From the NCBI GenBank assembly GCA_036557885.1, contig DATBGS010000050.1, forward strand, positions 1-64,000: DNA of 64,000 nt, in the 5' to 3' direction. Source of the stretch: DATBGS01 sp036557885. GTDB taxonomy: Bacteria; Chloroflexota; Ktedonobacteria; Ktedonobacterales; DATBGS01. A model generated the notes under the pieces. The model saw nothing but the letters and a program-made list of their open reading frames with translations, had not been told where the DNA came from and ran no database searches. Shown piece by piece: positions 26,853-34,976 of this stretch. The translations under genes and the position numbers were made by a program. Within the stretch, counting starts at the first letter, position 1; each line of letters begins with the position of its first letter.

Positions 26853-26900
26853 CGCCCGTTGATCCTACAACTGGGCGGGAGGTTGGACTACGGCCAACCT
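26853..26900 (-). ncRNA. Candidate reRNA (omega RNA) scaffold at the tnpB 3' end
   Basis: Two hairpins straddle the tnpB stop. AGGTTGG (26880-26886) pairs perfectly with CCAACCT (26894-26900). CGCCCGTTG (26853-26861) pairs with CAACTGGGCG (26868-26877) with one bulge. In IS200/IS605 elements the guide RNA overlaps the 3' end of tnpB and ends at the element boundary. A TCAA just downstream on the minus strand (about 26844-26847) could be that boundary. This is inference from position and folding by eye. Confidence 0.35.
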
Positions 26901-28154
26901 TTGGACGCGCCAGAACTCCCGATGCCGCTGTTGCAGCAGCACCTTAATTTCCTGCCGGTTCTGGCAATTCCTCAGCTCTTGATCGTTCAACCGATCTGCC
27001 GTGTTTTCGGAGGCGTTGACATCCGCGTGGGCGGTATGGTGGCAACACCAGCAACAGAACGTCTGCTGACTTGGCCGATTCTCACGGGACACATGATGAC
27101 AGACATGGCACTCCTGCGAGGAATAGGCGCTCTTCACTTTTTGGGCGCGTTGCTTGCGCTTCAAGGCGCCCCAGGCAAGCTGTTTGGGAATATGGGCCAG
27201 ATTGGAAGCGTAGAGGTACGCATTCATCCGGCGGCTCTTGAACTTCATCGTCCGCACCGACAACTGCTCATAGGCTACCTGATAGCCCACGTGGTCCGCA
27301 TAGAACTGATTGACGGCACGATTAATCTCTTGCCGGACATGGCGTGCCAGTTTCTGGTTGCGTGCGGAGGGCAGTTTCTGCACGCCCTTCTTCTTGAGGC
27401 AAGCCCGTAGTTTCGCTTTCCGACGCCGCTTGGCCCGATCCCGTTTGTGCCGTTCTGCGAGCTTGCCGTGAAAGGTGCCATAGTGCTTACCCGTTGAAGT
27501 CGTGATGAAATTGGCGATGCCGACGTCCACTCCCACCACAGGAGCCGTCTGGGGCGTTTCGATCTTGACCTTTTCGGTGTAGGAGAGCGTGAGCCACCAG
27601 CCATCGGGCTTGCGTGTGAGGGTTACACTCGTATTGAGTTGCTTGCCTTCCAGCGCGGCCTGGTGATAAGGAGCCAATTCCACGGGAAGCAGGAGTGGTC
27701 TGTAGCGTTCCAAGGTGCTCAGGCGCAGCCAATAGTCAAACACGCTGTCCTGGGACTTCTCTAAGAGAGCAACGTTGGCATTGGCCTGCACACAGATTTC
27801 CTTCAAGACGGGCGTGTTCCACTCTTTCCACACAGGTGGCGGCTCCTCCTCTTGGCGCTTCTCCTCCCAGGCTGCATATGCCTCCTGGTACGCTTCCAAA
27901 GCATGCTCGCGGTTGGAGCGCCAGCTTTGCGCGATGCCTGCGGCTTGTTGAATCGCCACGCGCTGCCAGCGTTCTGAGAGAGGGGAACCCAAACAGGGAG
28001 CGGCGTACTTATCGGGCAGAACTTCAGTGCAAAACAGCGTCGTGTACTGCTGACAGAGGGCCAGATATGCATCTGCTAAGGAGTCTAGCGTTGCCATCTT
28101 GCTGTCGTTGACTGCATAGAGCCGGATGTGCGGCACCGCCCGTGTCAGCTTCAT
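26865..28154 (-). CDS. tnpB: TnpB, IS200/IS605-family RNA-guided nuclease
   Basis: About 429 residues from ATG 28154, which has AGGAG at 10 bp; the open frame extends to 28238 but that part overlaps the upstream small gene. The RuvC residues look intact: Asp in GVDVGIANF, Glu in YEQLSVRTM and Asp in HADVNASENTA. A zinc finger of two Cys pairs (CHVC, CCWC) lies between the last two. Known TnpB proteins use an RNA from the element end to cut DNA. No tnpA is present. The gene is 4 bp after a ribbon-helix-helix gene. Confidence 0.92.
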   Translation of the reverse strand: MKLTRAVPHIRLYAVNDSKMATLDSLADAYLALCQQYTTLFCTEVLPDKYAAPCLGSPLSERWQRVAIQQAAGIAQSWRSNREHALEAYQEAYAAWEEKRQEEEPPPVWKEWNTPVLKEICVQANANVALLEKSQDSVFDYWLRLSTLERYRPLLLPVELAPYHQAALEGKQLNTSVTLTRKPDGWWLTLSYTEKVKIETPQTAPVVGVDVGIANFITTSTGKHYGTFHGKLAERHKRDRAKRRRKAKLRACLKKKGVQKLPSARNQKLARHVRQEINRAVNQFYADHVGYQVAYEQLSVRTMKFKSRRMNAYLYASNLAHIPKQLAWGALKRKQRAQKVKSAYSSQECHVCHHVSRENRPSQQTFCCWCCHHTAHADVNASENTADRLNDQELRNCQNRQEIKVLLQQRHREFWRVQRLAVVQPPAQL

Positions 28155-28158
28155 TCGA

Positions 28159-28329
28159 CTAGCGCTCCTGTTCTCGTTGACGCTCCTCAGCTTTGATGCG
28201 AGCCAATTCCTGGTCTGCCAGCCGTTCAATGGTCTCAATCATCTGCTCATCACACATGGCTGCAATCAGCCGCAGTTTTTTATGAGTCTGTTCCCGAATG
28301 CGTAGCATATTGTATACTTTGTCTTTCAT
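28159..28329 (-). CDS. Small ribbon-helix-helix-like protein upstream of tnpB
   Basis: A 56-codon frame, MKDKVYNMLRIREQTHKKLR and onward to a TAG at 28159. The pattern of a short strand followed by two helices (THKKLRLIAAMCDEQMIETI; ERLADQELARI) fits CopG/Arc-type DNA-binding proteins. Its 3' end holds AGGAG, the ribosome site for tnpB, so the two are co-translated. The start codon falls about 7 nt after a -10 box, so the message may be leaderless; ATG 28308 is an alternative start. It may repress the unit. It is too short for firm family assignment. Confidence 0.65.
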   Translation of the reverse strand: MKDKVYNMLRIREQTHKKLRLIAAMCDEQMIETIERLADQELARIKAEERQREQER

Positions 28330-28335
28330 GTCCTA

Positions 28336-28365
28336 ATGATACTATAATCGCTACAAACAAGTCAA
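28336..28365 (-). promoter_or_regulatory. Promoter of the RHH-tnpB unit
   Basis: On the minus strand TTGACT (28360-28365) and TATCAT (28336-28341) are 18 bp apart. Transcription would begin at or next to the ATG at 28329. Confidence 0.6.
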
Positions 28366-28446
28366 GAGCATACCAGGCTCTCCATGCTACTTGCGCATCT
28401 TGGTGGCTATTTGCCTCCATGACAAAAGACGAGATGCAATACAACC

Positions 28447-28501
28447 CCGACGAGCCAGAGGGCGGTCCTTCCAATGGAAGGACCGCCCTCTGGCTCGTCG
28501 G
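28447..28501. terminator. Perfect 26-bp-arm hairpin
   Basis: Bases 28447-28472 are perfectly inverted at 28476-28501 with loop AAT. It begins 24 bp after the stop of the membrane-protein gene (28525) and would end that transcript. A T run is lacking, so it could instead be a repeat or protein-bound site. Confidence 0.7.
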
Positions 28502-28524
28502 AGTGAGCAAACTCCCCTCTCGCG

Positions 28525-29133
28525 CTAGCGCCCCCACTCCAGGCGGCGGCTGCCAATGGCGCCACCAATCATAGCCAGAATCAGTCCGATCACCAGGGTC
28601 ACAAAGGTAATCCAGGATGCTGTTGCCGTCTGAGGGGCCGTCAGCCCAGGTGCTACCCCACCCATCAGCCCATTAGTACGTCCCGCGCTCACAAACGTCA
28701 GGACGAACAGAGCGGCCAGGGACAACGCCCAGGCCATTGCCGCATTCAAGACCGCTGGACGAACGCCCGTCACGCCTGCCGTCCGCGCCGTCATCCAGCC
28801 ACCTAGCAAGTAGGCTACGATACCGGTCAAGATAGACCAGCCATACACGAAGGCGTTATTGGGGTTCGCCCCCCAGACAGAAAACGCAATTGCTGCGCCC
28901 AGTGCTCCCATGACCGCAAGCGTGGCGACAATGGTCAGCAAACCTGCCCAAATTGGCCCCCAACGCACCCAATCCCTCCAGGCCATGGTAGCCCGATCCG
29001 TCGTTCTGGCGGTGCTATACTCCGCTGGAGCGGCACCAGACGACGTTGGAGTGGTGCCAGGGACCGCTGGCCGGTCCATTGGCGAGTAATCTCTACGCAG
29101 TTCTTGATCTTGATAGCCTGGTGCCTGTTGCAT
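28525..29133 (-). CDS. Four-helix membrane protein of unknown function
   Basis: A 202-residue protein from ATG 29133, chosen because AAGGAGGG lies 8 bp upstream; a longer frame to 29253 lacks this. The first 75 residues are polar (MQQAPGYQDQELRRDYSPMD). Four hydrophobic helices follow (IWAGLLTIVATLAVMGALGA; VYGWSILTGIVAYLLGGWMT; AAMAWALSLAALFVLTFVSA; FVTLVIGLILAMIGGAIG). It resembles small DUF-type membrane proteins with a Gly-rich second helix. No functional motif is visible. It is divergent from the DUF2089 gene. Confidence 0.8.
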   Translation of the reverse strand: MQQAPGYQDQELRRDYSPMDRPAVPGTTPTSSGAAPAEYSTARTTDRATMAWRDWVRWGPIWAGLLTIVATLAVMGALGAAIAFSVWGANPNNAFVYGWSILTGIVAYLLGGWMTARTAGVTGVRPAVLNAAMAWALSLAALFVLTFVSAGRTNGLMGGVAPGLTAPQTATASWITFVTLVIGLILAMIGGAIGSRRLEWGR

Positions 29134-29253
29134 GCTTCTACCCTCCTTATTGAGTGGAAAATCTCTACGGATACCGATACATCCTACTTTCCACGTTGCA
29201 TATCCCATACCACGAACGCCTGCACGCATGTCTGCTCCTCGCCAGTTTTTCAA

Positions 29254-29305
29254 ATAAAGTTAATGTTAGTATTGACTTTTTTAAAGTTATCTGCTATAAA
29301 GTTAA
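29254..29305 (+). promoter_or_regulatory. Promoter with three TAAAGTTA repeats (operator candidate)
   Basis: TTGACT (29272-29277) and TATAAA (29295-29300) are 17 bp apart, 54 bp before the DUF2089 ATG. TAAAGTTA occurs at 29255-29262, 29282-29289 and 29297-29304: upstream of -35, in the spacer, and overlapping -10. This layout suits repression by a DNA-binding protein, possibly the DUF2089 product itself. Confidence 0.65.
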
Positions 29306-29353
29306 ATAACAGGACGTTGAACGCCTGAACGGGGAGAAAGGAGCAGGGGGAGC

Positions 29354-29779
29354 ATGTATGAAATAAGCGGGCGCTGCCCCGTATGCGGGGGACAACTCCA
29401 CATCACCCGCATGCAATGCAGCACGTGCCAGAGCGCCCTGGAGGGGCAATTTGCCGTGCCTGGCGGAGGACGCGGCGAAACCTCGCGCGATGGCTACTAT
29501 GGCCGACTGGAGCGGCTGAACCAGGAACAGTTGGAGTTTGTTGAAACATTTTTGCGGTGCCGGGGAATTATCAAGAACGTCGAAGCCATGCTTGATATTT
29601 CCTATCCCACCGTCAAAGCGCGCCTCAACAACATTCTGGAAACGATGGGCTTTCTGGTCGAGGAAGAGATTCCCGACCCGGAGCGCCGCCGCGAGCGCCG
29701 GGAAATCCTGCAAGACCTGGCGCAAGGCAAGATCACGACTGAAGAAGCACACCGCCGTCTGGCAGCAGAAAACGAATGA
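29354..29779 (+). CDS. DUF2089-family zinc-ribbon/HTH regulator
   Basis: A 141-residue protein. Its N-terminus is a zinc ribbon with two Cys pairs (RCPVCGGQL, MQCSTCQSAL). The middle is a helix-turn-helix-like block (LEFVETFLRCRGIIKNVEAM, then ISYPTVKARLNNIL), as in DUF2089. The C-terminus (ILQDLAQGKITTEEAHRRLA) matches the last residues of the next protein. It is 21 bp upstream of the DUF4097-like gene and shares its promoter. It probably regulates that operon; the repeats at the promoter support autoregulation. Confidence 0.85.
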   Translation: MYEISGRCPVCGGQLHITRMQCSTCQSALEGQFAVPGGGRGETSRDGYYGRLERLNQEQLEFVETFLRCRGIIKNVEAMLDISYPTVKARLNNILETMGFLVEEEIPDPERRRERREILQDLAQGKITTEEAHRRLAAENE

Positions 29780-29800
29780 TCTCTTACGGGGAGGAAAGAG

Positions 29801-31462
29801 ATGAGCAATGAACAAACCTACTCCAGTGGCGGGCTGACCCGGCTGGAAATTGGCCGCGCCGATGGAGATTTGGAAATCCTCGGCTGGGATGAGCCGCATG
29901 TGCGCATCGTCGGCCTGGATGACGACGAAGAGGACTCCAATTTCCAGGTGGGCGCGGATGGCCGCATGCGCCTGGGGACCATTAAAGAAGATGTCACCAT
30001 CACTGTGCCACGCGGCGCCAGCCTGCATATTCTCAGCGCCAGGAGCGATGTTTCGGTGCGCGGCCTCCAGGGGCCGGTACGCATGGATGCTGTCAGCGGC
30101 GACGCGCAGATACAGGAAGCCACCACCGTCTGGCTGGGGGCCGTTGCTGGTGACCTCACCATCGAGCGCTGCCAGGGAGAAGTGCGCCTCAACACACTCT
30201 CTGGTGATCTGACAGTGCGCAACGTGGGCGAACTGGAGGTGACTGGCGCAATCAATGGCGATGTGCACATCCACGAAGTCGCGGGCGAGGTACGCATCAA
30301 AAATGGCAGCCGGGGCGATGTCCAGGTGAGCCGCGCGGGACGGGTGAGCATTGCCAACATGCAGGGCGATTGCAGTGTTGCGCAAACCAGCGGTGTAGAG
30401 ATTGGCAACCTGGGTGGTGACTTGAGCGTACAAGAAGTGGAAAGCGTCTGCGAAGTGGGCAATATGCACGGGGATGCCCGGCTGCGCAACTGCGGCGGCA
30501 TCGCCACCTTTGGCAATCTGGGTGGCGACCTCAACGCGCAGGATGTGCGCGGCGGCATTGCAGCGGGCATGGTCAGCGGAGATGTCCATCTGGACACGCC
30601 CCTGAGCAAAGACGCCACGTATGCCATTCGCGCGGCGGGCGACATTACGCTGCGCTTGCGCGGCGAGATTCATGCCCGCTTTGTCGCGCAGACGGGGCGG
30701 GGCACCATTCAAACGCGCTTGCCGCTCACGATTGAGCGCGGGCGACGACGGCATCTTGTTGGGGCCATCGGACGTGCCGAGGCCACTGTTACCTTGCAAA
30801 GCGAGGGCGGCGACATCTCAATCAGCGCCGCTGACCCAACACAGGAGAGAGCAATGAACGACGATTTTGTGACTGATGACGGTGAGGAAACCGGCAGCGG
30901 CTTTGCGCATGCCGGCCATGCCGGACATGGCTTTGGCATTAACTGGAGCAAACACCCCGGCGGATTCCGGTTTGCCGCTGGCTTTGGGCCAGATGACCCC
31001 GATGGCCCAGGCGACCCGCGCATCCGGGGCGGCAAGGGCAACTTCCCCTTCAATTGGGACGACGCCCAGCGCGCCGAATACGAGCGCCGCATCCGCGAGA
31101 TGAGCGACCGCACCGCCAAAGCCGCCCGCCGCGCCGCCGAGCGCGCCAGCGAATATGCCGAGCGTGCCGCCAAACGCGCCCGCGAAACCGACTGGGAAGC
31201 CGTTGGCCGCGATGTGCGCACCTCGATTGAGCACGCGATGGGCGAGATGGAGCGCCTGTTGGAGCAGTTCCGCAGCGGAACGAGTGCGCCGCGCCCGCCC
31301 ACTCCACCCAACCCGCCCACACCTCCAACCCCACCAACGCCGCCTTTTGCAACGGCGCGCAACAAGGACGAGGTTGACGCGCAGCGCCGCAGCATTCTGG
31401 AGCAGTTGCGCAGCGGCGCCATCAGCCTGGAAGAGGCCGAGCGCCAGCTGAGCGAACTCTAA
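29801..31462 (+). CDS. DUF4097-like beta-repeat protein
   Basis: A 553-residue protein. Residues about 1-330 are repeated short beta units with many VSGD and GDL turns (VSGDAQIQEATTVWLGAVAG and similar), typical of DUF4097 beta-solenoid proteins. A Gly/Asp-rich segment follows, then a Lys/Arg/Glu/Ala helix (residues about 420-470, AAERASEYAERAAKRARETD), a Pro/Thr linker and a C-terminal motif (ILEQLRSGAISLEEAERQLS) matching the DUF2089 protein. No membrane helix. It may be a structural or envelope-stress protein. Confidence 0.8.
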   Translation: MSNEQTYSSGGLTRLEIGRADGDLEILGWDEPHVRIVGLDDDEEDSNFQVGADGRMRLGTIKEDVTITVPRGASLHILSARSDVSVRGLQGPVRMDAVSGDAQIQEATTVWLGAVAGDLTIERCQGEVRLNTLSGDLTVRNVGELEVTGAINGDVHIHEVAGEVRIKNGSRGDVQVSRAGRVSIANMQGDCSVAQTSGVEIGNLGGDLSVQEVESVCEVGNMHGDARLRNCGGIATFGNLGGDLNAQDVRGGIAAGMVSGDVHLDTPLSKDATYAIRAAGDITLRLRGEIHARFVAQTGRGTIQTRLPLTIERGRRRHLVGAIGRAEATVTLQSEGGDISISAADPTQERAMNDDFVTDDGEETGSGFAHAGHAGHGFGINWSKHPGGFRFAAGFGPDDPDGPGDPRIRGGKGNFPFNWDDAQRAEYERRIREMSDRTAKAARRAAERASEYAERAAKRARETDWEAVGRDVRTSIEHAMGEMERLLEQFRSGTSAPRPPTPPNPPTPPTPPTPPFATARNKDEVDAQRRSILEQLRSGAISLEEAERQLSEL

Positions 31463-31479
31463 CCTGAGCAATATCGAAG

Positions 31480-31516
31480 CGGGCCAGGCAGCGTACCTGC
31501 TGCCTGGCCCGTTCTT
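31480..31516 (+). terminator. Rho-independent terminator
   Basis: CGGGCCAGGCAG at 31480-31491 pairs perfectly with 31500-31511, followed by TTCTTTT. It ends the DUF2089/DUF4097 operon. Confidence 0.8.
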
Positions 31517-31616
31517 TTCCCTTCCCTCTGGTTGCTTGCGAAACTGAGCCTGGCCGTGTTACACTTACTCGTGGTGCTAGTGTTATTATTAAGAACGATG
31601 GGGGAGGGACAACTCT

Positions 31617-31916
31617 GTGATTCGCCATGAAGTGATTTTGCGGCTGCGCAGCGATGTGAATCGTGAAGTGATAGATCGTACGCTCTCCGACATCAAAGGC
31701 TTGCTGACCAGCATTCCTGGTGTCACGCAGGTACGCTACGGCGTCAACAACGCCCCGGCCTATCGGCACGCGCTGCTCGTGGTCATTGTAGAAAACGAGC
31801 GCGCCCTGCAACGCTTTAGCCGCCATCCCCTCCATACCCGCGCCATTCGCATCCTCAGCAAGCTCACGCAATCCTACGCGATTGCCAGCCTGCCGGTCAG
31901 CGTCCCCAGAAAGTAA
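31617..31916 (+). CDS. Dabb (stress-responsive A/B barrel) domain protein
   Basis: A 99-residue protein starting at GTG with GGGAGGG upstream. It follows the Dabb pattern: an opening IRHEVILRL strand, a helix with IDRTLSDIKGLL, then VTQVRYGVN and a terminal helix with HPLHTRAIRIL. Dabb proteins are small dimeric barrels; some act on polyketides or stress, and no activity can be inferred here. It has its own strong terminator downstream. Confidence 0.8.
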   Translation: MIRHEVILRLRSDVNREVIDRTLSDIKGLLTSIPGVTQVRYGVNNAPAYRHALLVVIVENERALQRFSRHPLHTRAIRILSKLTQSYAIASLPVSVPRK

Positions 31917-31955
31917 CGCGCTTTTTCCCAGCAGAGGCGCCACACCATACAAGGG

Positions 31956-31988
31956 CCGGAGCGAGCAAATTGCTCGCTCCGGTTTTTT
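31956..31988 (+). terminator. Rho-independent terminator
   Basis: CCGGAGCGAGC (31956-31966) pairs with GCTCGCTCCGG (31972-31982) across AAATT, followed by six T. It ends the Dabb gene and could also serve the convergent acetyltransferase. Confidence 0.9.
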
Positions 31989-32051
31989 CTTCTTTCTTCT
32001 TTCTTCGTTGTGCCGCCTCTGGCGCCACAGCCGACTTCACACTCCGCCCTC

Positions 32052-32636
32052 TCACATCTTCGCTTCCAGCCCGGCTTTGATCGTCGGCCATTCGTCATCA
32101 AGGATGCTGTAAAAGACCGTATCGCGCTGGTAGCCGTCGTACAAGACCATATGCTTGCGTAAGATGCCCTCTTTGACCGCGCCCAGCCGCTCGATGGCCC
32201 GCTGCGAAATGACATTGCGGCGGTCCGTCTTCAGTTGCACGCGAATGGCGCCCAACGTCTCAAAGGCGTGGCGCAGCAGCAGATACTTGCATTCGGTGTT
32301 GACACCAGTACGCTGCACACGCGGCGTCAGCCAGGTCCAGCCAATCTCCAGCCCGCGATCTGCCGCCAGAATGTTGAGATAGCGCGTTGAACCAAGCAGC
32401 GCGAGGCTGGCGCGCTCAACGATAGCAAACGGCAGTTCCTTGCCTGCCGCCCGCGCCTGAAGCGCCTCCTCAATGATGGCGCGCATAGCGGGAATGGTTT
32501 GGGGCATCGGGGCGGGCAAATGGCGCCAGATAGCCGGGTCTTGTGCCGCCGCCAGCAACCCTTCCGCGTGCGACAGGCTCAGCGGCTCCAGGCGCACCAA
32601 CGCGCCCTCCAGCGTCACCGGCTGAACATCAAGCAT
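32052..32636 (-). CDS. GNAT-family N-acetyltransferase
   Basis: A 194-residue protein from ATG 32636, supported by AAGGAGAAG upstream; the frame to 32861 is not needed. It resembles the RimJ/RimL type (Acetyltransf_3): VTLEGALVRLEPLSLSHAEG at the start, LLGSTRYLNI, LEIGWTWLTPRVQRTG and the late helix RNVISQRAIERLGAVKEG that binds acetyl-CoA. Probable substrates are protein N-termini or small amines; not resolved. It is 59 bp downstream of the Lrp gene and may be co-transcribed with it. Confidence 0.9.
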   Translation of the reverse strand: MLDVQPVTLEGALVRLEPLSLSHAEGLLAAAQDPAIWRHLPAPMPQTIPAMRAIIEEALQARAAGKELPFAIVERASLALLGSTRYLNILAADRGLEIGWTWLTPRVQRTGVNTECKYLLLRHAFETLGAIRVQLKTDRRNVISQRAIERLGAVKEGILRKHMVLYDGYQRDTVFYSILDDEWPTIKAGLEAKM

Positions 32637-32695
32637 GCCTCTTCTCCTTCTTGCAGGTGGTTCAGCACCAGCCTCTAGCGCGCTCACCCAACAGA

Positions 32696-33184
32696 TCACT
32701 TCCCGCTTTCCACAGCGGGCGAGCAGGGCGCGCCAATGGTGCGCCTGGTGACGGGCGAAGACAGCACAACGGAGGTGGTCGTTCGCCCAAACTGCCCCAG
32801 CCGATGCAGTAACTCCTCCAGGTGGGTCACCGAGGACACGACCACCTTCATAATAAGACAATCATCCCCAGTGATGCTGTGGCACTCCAGCACTTCGGGC
32901 AGGTCTTTTGCCAGCACGCTCAGCAAGACCTTGCGCTCATGGGACAAACTGACGCGAATAAAGGCGCTTAATGTCAGGCCAATCTTCTCCATATTCACTT
33001 GCGCGTGATAGCCGCTGATCACCCCTGCTTCCTCCAAACGACGCACCCGCTCGGCCACTGCCGGGGCGGAAAGGCCCACGCGCCGCCCAAGTTCACTAAA
33101 AGAGACGCGCGCGTCCTCTTGCAATGCCTGAAGAATCTGCCAGCCAGTGGCGTCCATCAGCTTGTCTGTATCAAAAGTAATCAT
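32696..33184 (-). CDS. Lrp/AsnC-family transcriptional regulator
   Basis: A 162-residue regulator with an N-terminal winged HTH (DATGWQILQALQEDARVSFS and ELGRRVGLSAPAVAERVRRL) and a C-terminal RAM domain (VLECHSITGDDCLIMKVVV) that usually senses amino acids. These proteins form dimers to octamers and often autoregulate. An inverted repeat lies 46-74 bp upstream. The DinB and DMT exporter genes are divergent from it; Lrp-type proteins often control exporters. Confidence 0.93.
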   Translation of the reverse strand: MITFDTDKLMDATGWQILQALQEDARVSFSELGRRVGLSAPAVAERVRRLEEAGVISGYHAQVNMEKIGLTLSAFIRVSLSHERKVLLSVLAKDLPEVLECHSITGDDCLIMKVVVSSVTHLEELLHRLGQFGRTTTSVVLSSPVTRRTIGAPCSPAVESGK

Positions 33185-33230
33185 CGTTTTTCACCTTAAA
33201 ATGCTAAGTGCTCTCCGCAAAATGCCTTCA

Positions 33231-33258
33231 CTTTTCTCTTCATTATAGCAGAAAAGTC
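33231..33258. promoter_or_regulatory. Inverted repeat upstream of the Lrp gene
   Basis: ACTTTTC (33231-33237) and GAAAAGT (33252-33258) are inverted around an AT-rich centre holding TATAAT on the minus strand. It is a candidate operator for the Lrp-type protein. No clear -35 could be placed. Confidence 0.35.
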
Positions 33259-33427
33259 CTCTATAATAAAAGTATACAACCATGCCCTGCGTGGTGTTTT
33301 TTATTTTGTTTGCTGAAAGTTTGGAGCACAAGAAACGGATAGCCTTGCTCCACCTGCTAGCCTATACTCACTGCGGTACCTTCTTGGTGCTGGCGCCAGG
33401 GAGCGAAAGAAGAAAGGATACACGCCT

Positions 33428-33910
33428 ATGTCTGCCTCGCGGATGAGCTTGATTGCCGCGCTTGAACAGACAAACCAGACGCTGGTGCGCCTGACCTCGG
33501 CCCTTTCTGACCAGGCGCTTGACTTTCATCCGGCGGCCCAGGAATGGAGCATTCGAGAGGTGCTGGCCCATTTCGTTGATGACGAGATATACATCATGCG
33601 GCTGCGGCTGGAGCGCATTGTCAAAGAAGAGCGCCCACACCTGGCCCCGCACGACGAAAAAGCCTGGCATGCCAGCCGCAACACCACCCGCGACCACCTG
33701 AACGAATTACTGAGCGACTTTGCCCTGCAACGTTCCGCCAGCCTGGGCATGCTAAAGATGCTGCGCGAATCCGACTGGACGCGCCAGGGCTACCAGCCCG
33801 AATACGGCTGGTTCACCGCCGAAGGCTGGCTGGAGCGCTGGGTCGAGCATGATACCGTCCATCTCCAGCAAATTGAAAAGACACTGAGCGCCTATCAACT
33901 CGCAGGCTAA
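33428..33910 (+). CDS. DinB/YfiT-superfamily four-helix protein
   Basis: A 160-residue protein with a DinB_2 pattern: LTSALSDQALDFHPAAQEWS, then IREVLAHFVDDEIYIMRLRL and a late EGWLERWVEHDTVHLQQIEK. The three spaced His residues (in AHFVD, EHDTVH and HLQQ) fit the metal site of the family. Members include thiol transferases and damage-induced proteins; the specific role is unknown. It is 28 bp before the DMT exporter gene. A second DinB-type gene is at 46368. Confidence 0.85.
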   Translation: MSASRMSLIAALEQTNQTLVRLTSALSDQALDFHPAAQEWSIREVLAHFVDDEIYIMRLRLERIVKEERPHLAPHDEKAWHASRNTTRDHLNELLSDFALQRSASLGMLKMLRESDWTRQGYQPEYGWFTAEGWLERWVEHDTVHLQQIEKTLSAYQLAG

Positions 33911-33938
33911 AAACTAAGAGCCAGGGACAGCAATCATC

Positions 33939-34973
33939 ATGAGCACCTCTGAGATCAGCAATATGCCACCAGCCCCATCAGCATCCAATCCCACGCTTGC
34001 CGGGGCCGATGAACCTATCCACGAATCAGCAGCAGCCACATCAGCCACCACTGCGACAGAGCAGCCCACAACCGCTGCTCCGGCAACGCCAGGGGCTGGC
34101 GCGTCAAGCTGGCTGGGCATCATGCTGGCAATGCTGGCAATCTATATCATCTGGGGTTCCACCTATTTTGCCATTCGGCTCGCCATTGATGGCTTCCCGC
34201 CGTTTCTGATGGCCGGGATACGCTTCCTGCTGGCGGGCGGCCTCATGTATGGCTTTCTGCGCTGGCGCGGCCAGCCCAATCCCAGCCGCAAGGAGTGGGC
34301 CGGAGCCGGGCTGGTGGGGACATTGCTGCTGGTGGGTGGCAACGGCCTGGTAAGTTTTGCGGAGCAATCGGTTGCCAGCGGGCTGGCCTCCCTGATCGTG
34401 GCCTCCGTTCCGCTCTGGGCCGTGATCTTTTCCGGCTTCTGGAAGCAGTGGCCCCATCGCCTGGAATGGGTGGGGCTGGGCATCGGGTTTGTGGGCGTCG
34501 CCTTCCTGAATCTGGGCGGCAGTTTTTCCGGCACGCCGCTGGGCGCGTTGATCTTGCTGCTGGCCGCTTCCTGCTGGGCAATGGGGTCGGTAGTCAGCAC
34601 CCATGTGCGCCTGCCCAAAGGCCAGATGGCAAGCGCCGCAGAAATGCTGGTGGGCGGCGTCATCCTGCTGACGATGGGGCTGGTCCAGGGCCAGCACATC
34701 TCCGGGCCGCTCGTGCCGCATGCTGTCTGGGCGCTGCTCTATCTGGTCGTGTTTGGGTCGCTGGTGGCCTTCAGCGCCTTTACCTATCTGCTCCAACGGG
34801 TGCGCCCAACCATTGTCACCAGCTACGCCTACGTCAACCCGCTGGTGGCCCTGGCGCTCGGCGCGCTCTTCATCGGGGAAAAGATTACCCTCACCGAAGT
34901 GCTGGCAATGCTGCTGATTCTCGCTGGCGTGGCGCTGGTTGGTCTGGCGAAGGGGCGAAAAACTAAAAGATAG
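33939..34973 (+). CDS. EamA/DMT-family transporter
   Basis: A 344-residue membrane protein with a Pro/Thr/Ala-rich cytosolic start (about 55 residues) and ten predicted helices in two EamA halves. The first carries AIYIIWGSTYFAIRLAIDGF, characteristic of YedA/RhaT-like exporters, and the second ends with VNPLVALALGALFIGEKITL. Such proteins export metabolites or amino acids. The Lrp gene next door could regulate it. It ends at a long convergent hairpin. Confidence 0.92.
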   Translation: MSTSEISNMPPAPSASNPTLAGADEPIHESAAATSATTATEQPTTAAPATPGAGASSWLGIMLAMLAIYIIWGSTYFAIRLAIDGFPPFLMAGIRFLLAGGLMYGFLRWRGQPNPSRKEWAGAGLVGTLLLVGGNGLVSFAEQSVASGLASLIVASVPLWAVIFSGFWKQWPHRLEWVGLGIGFVGVAFLNLGGSFSGTPLGALILLLAASCWAMGSVVSTHVRLPKGQMASAAEMLVGGVILLTMGLVQGQHISGPLVPHAVWALLYLVVFGSLVAFSAFTYLLQRVRPTIVTSYAYVNPLVALALGALFIGEKITLTEVLAMLLILAGVALVGLAKGRKTKR

Positions 34974-34976
34974 CTG

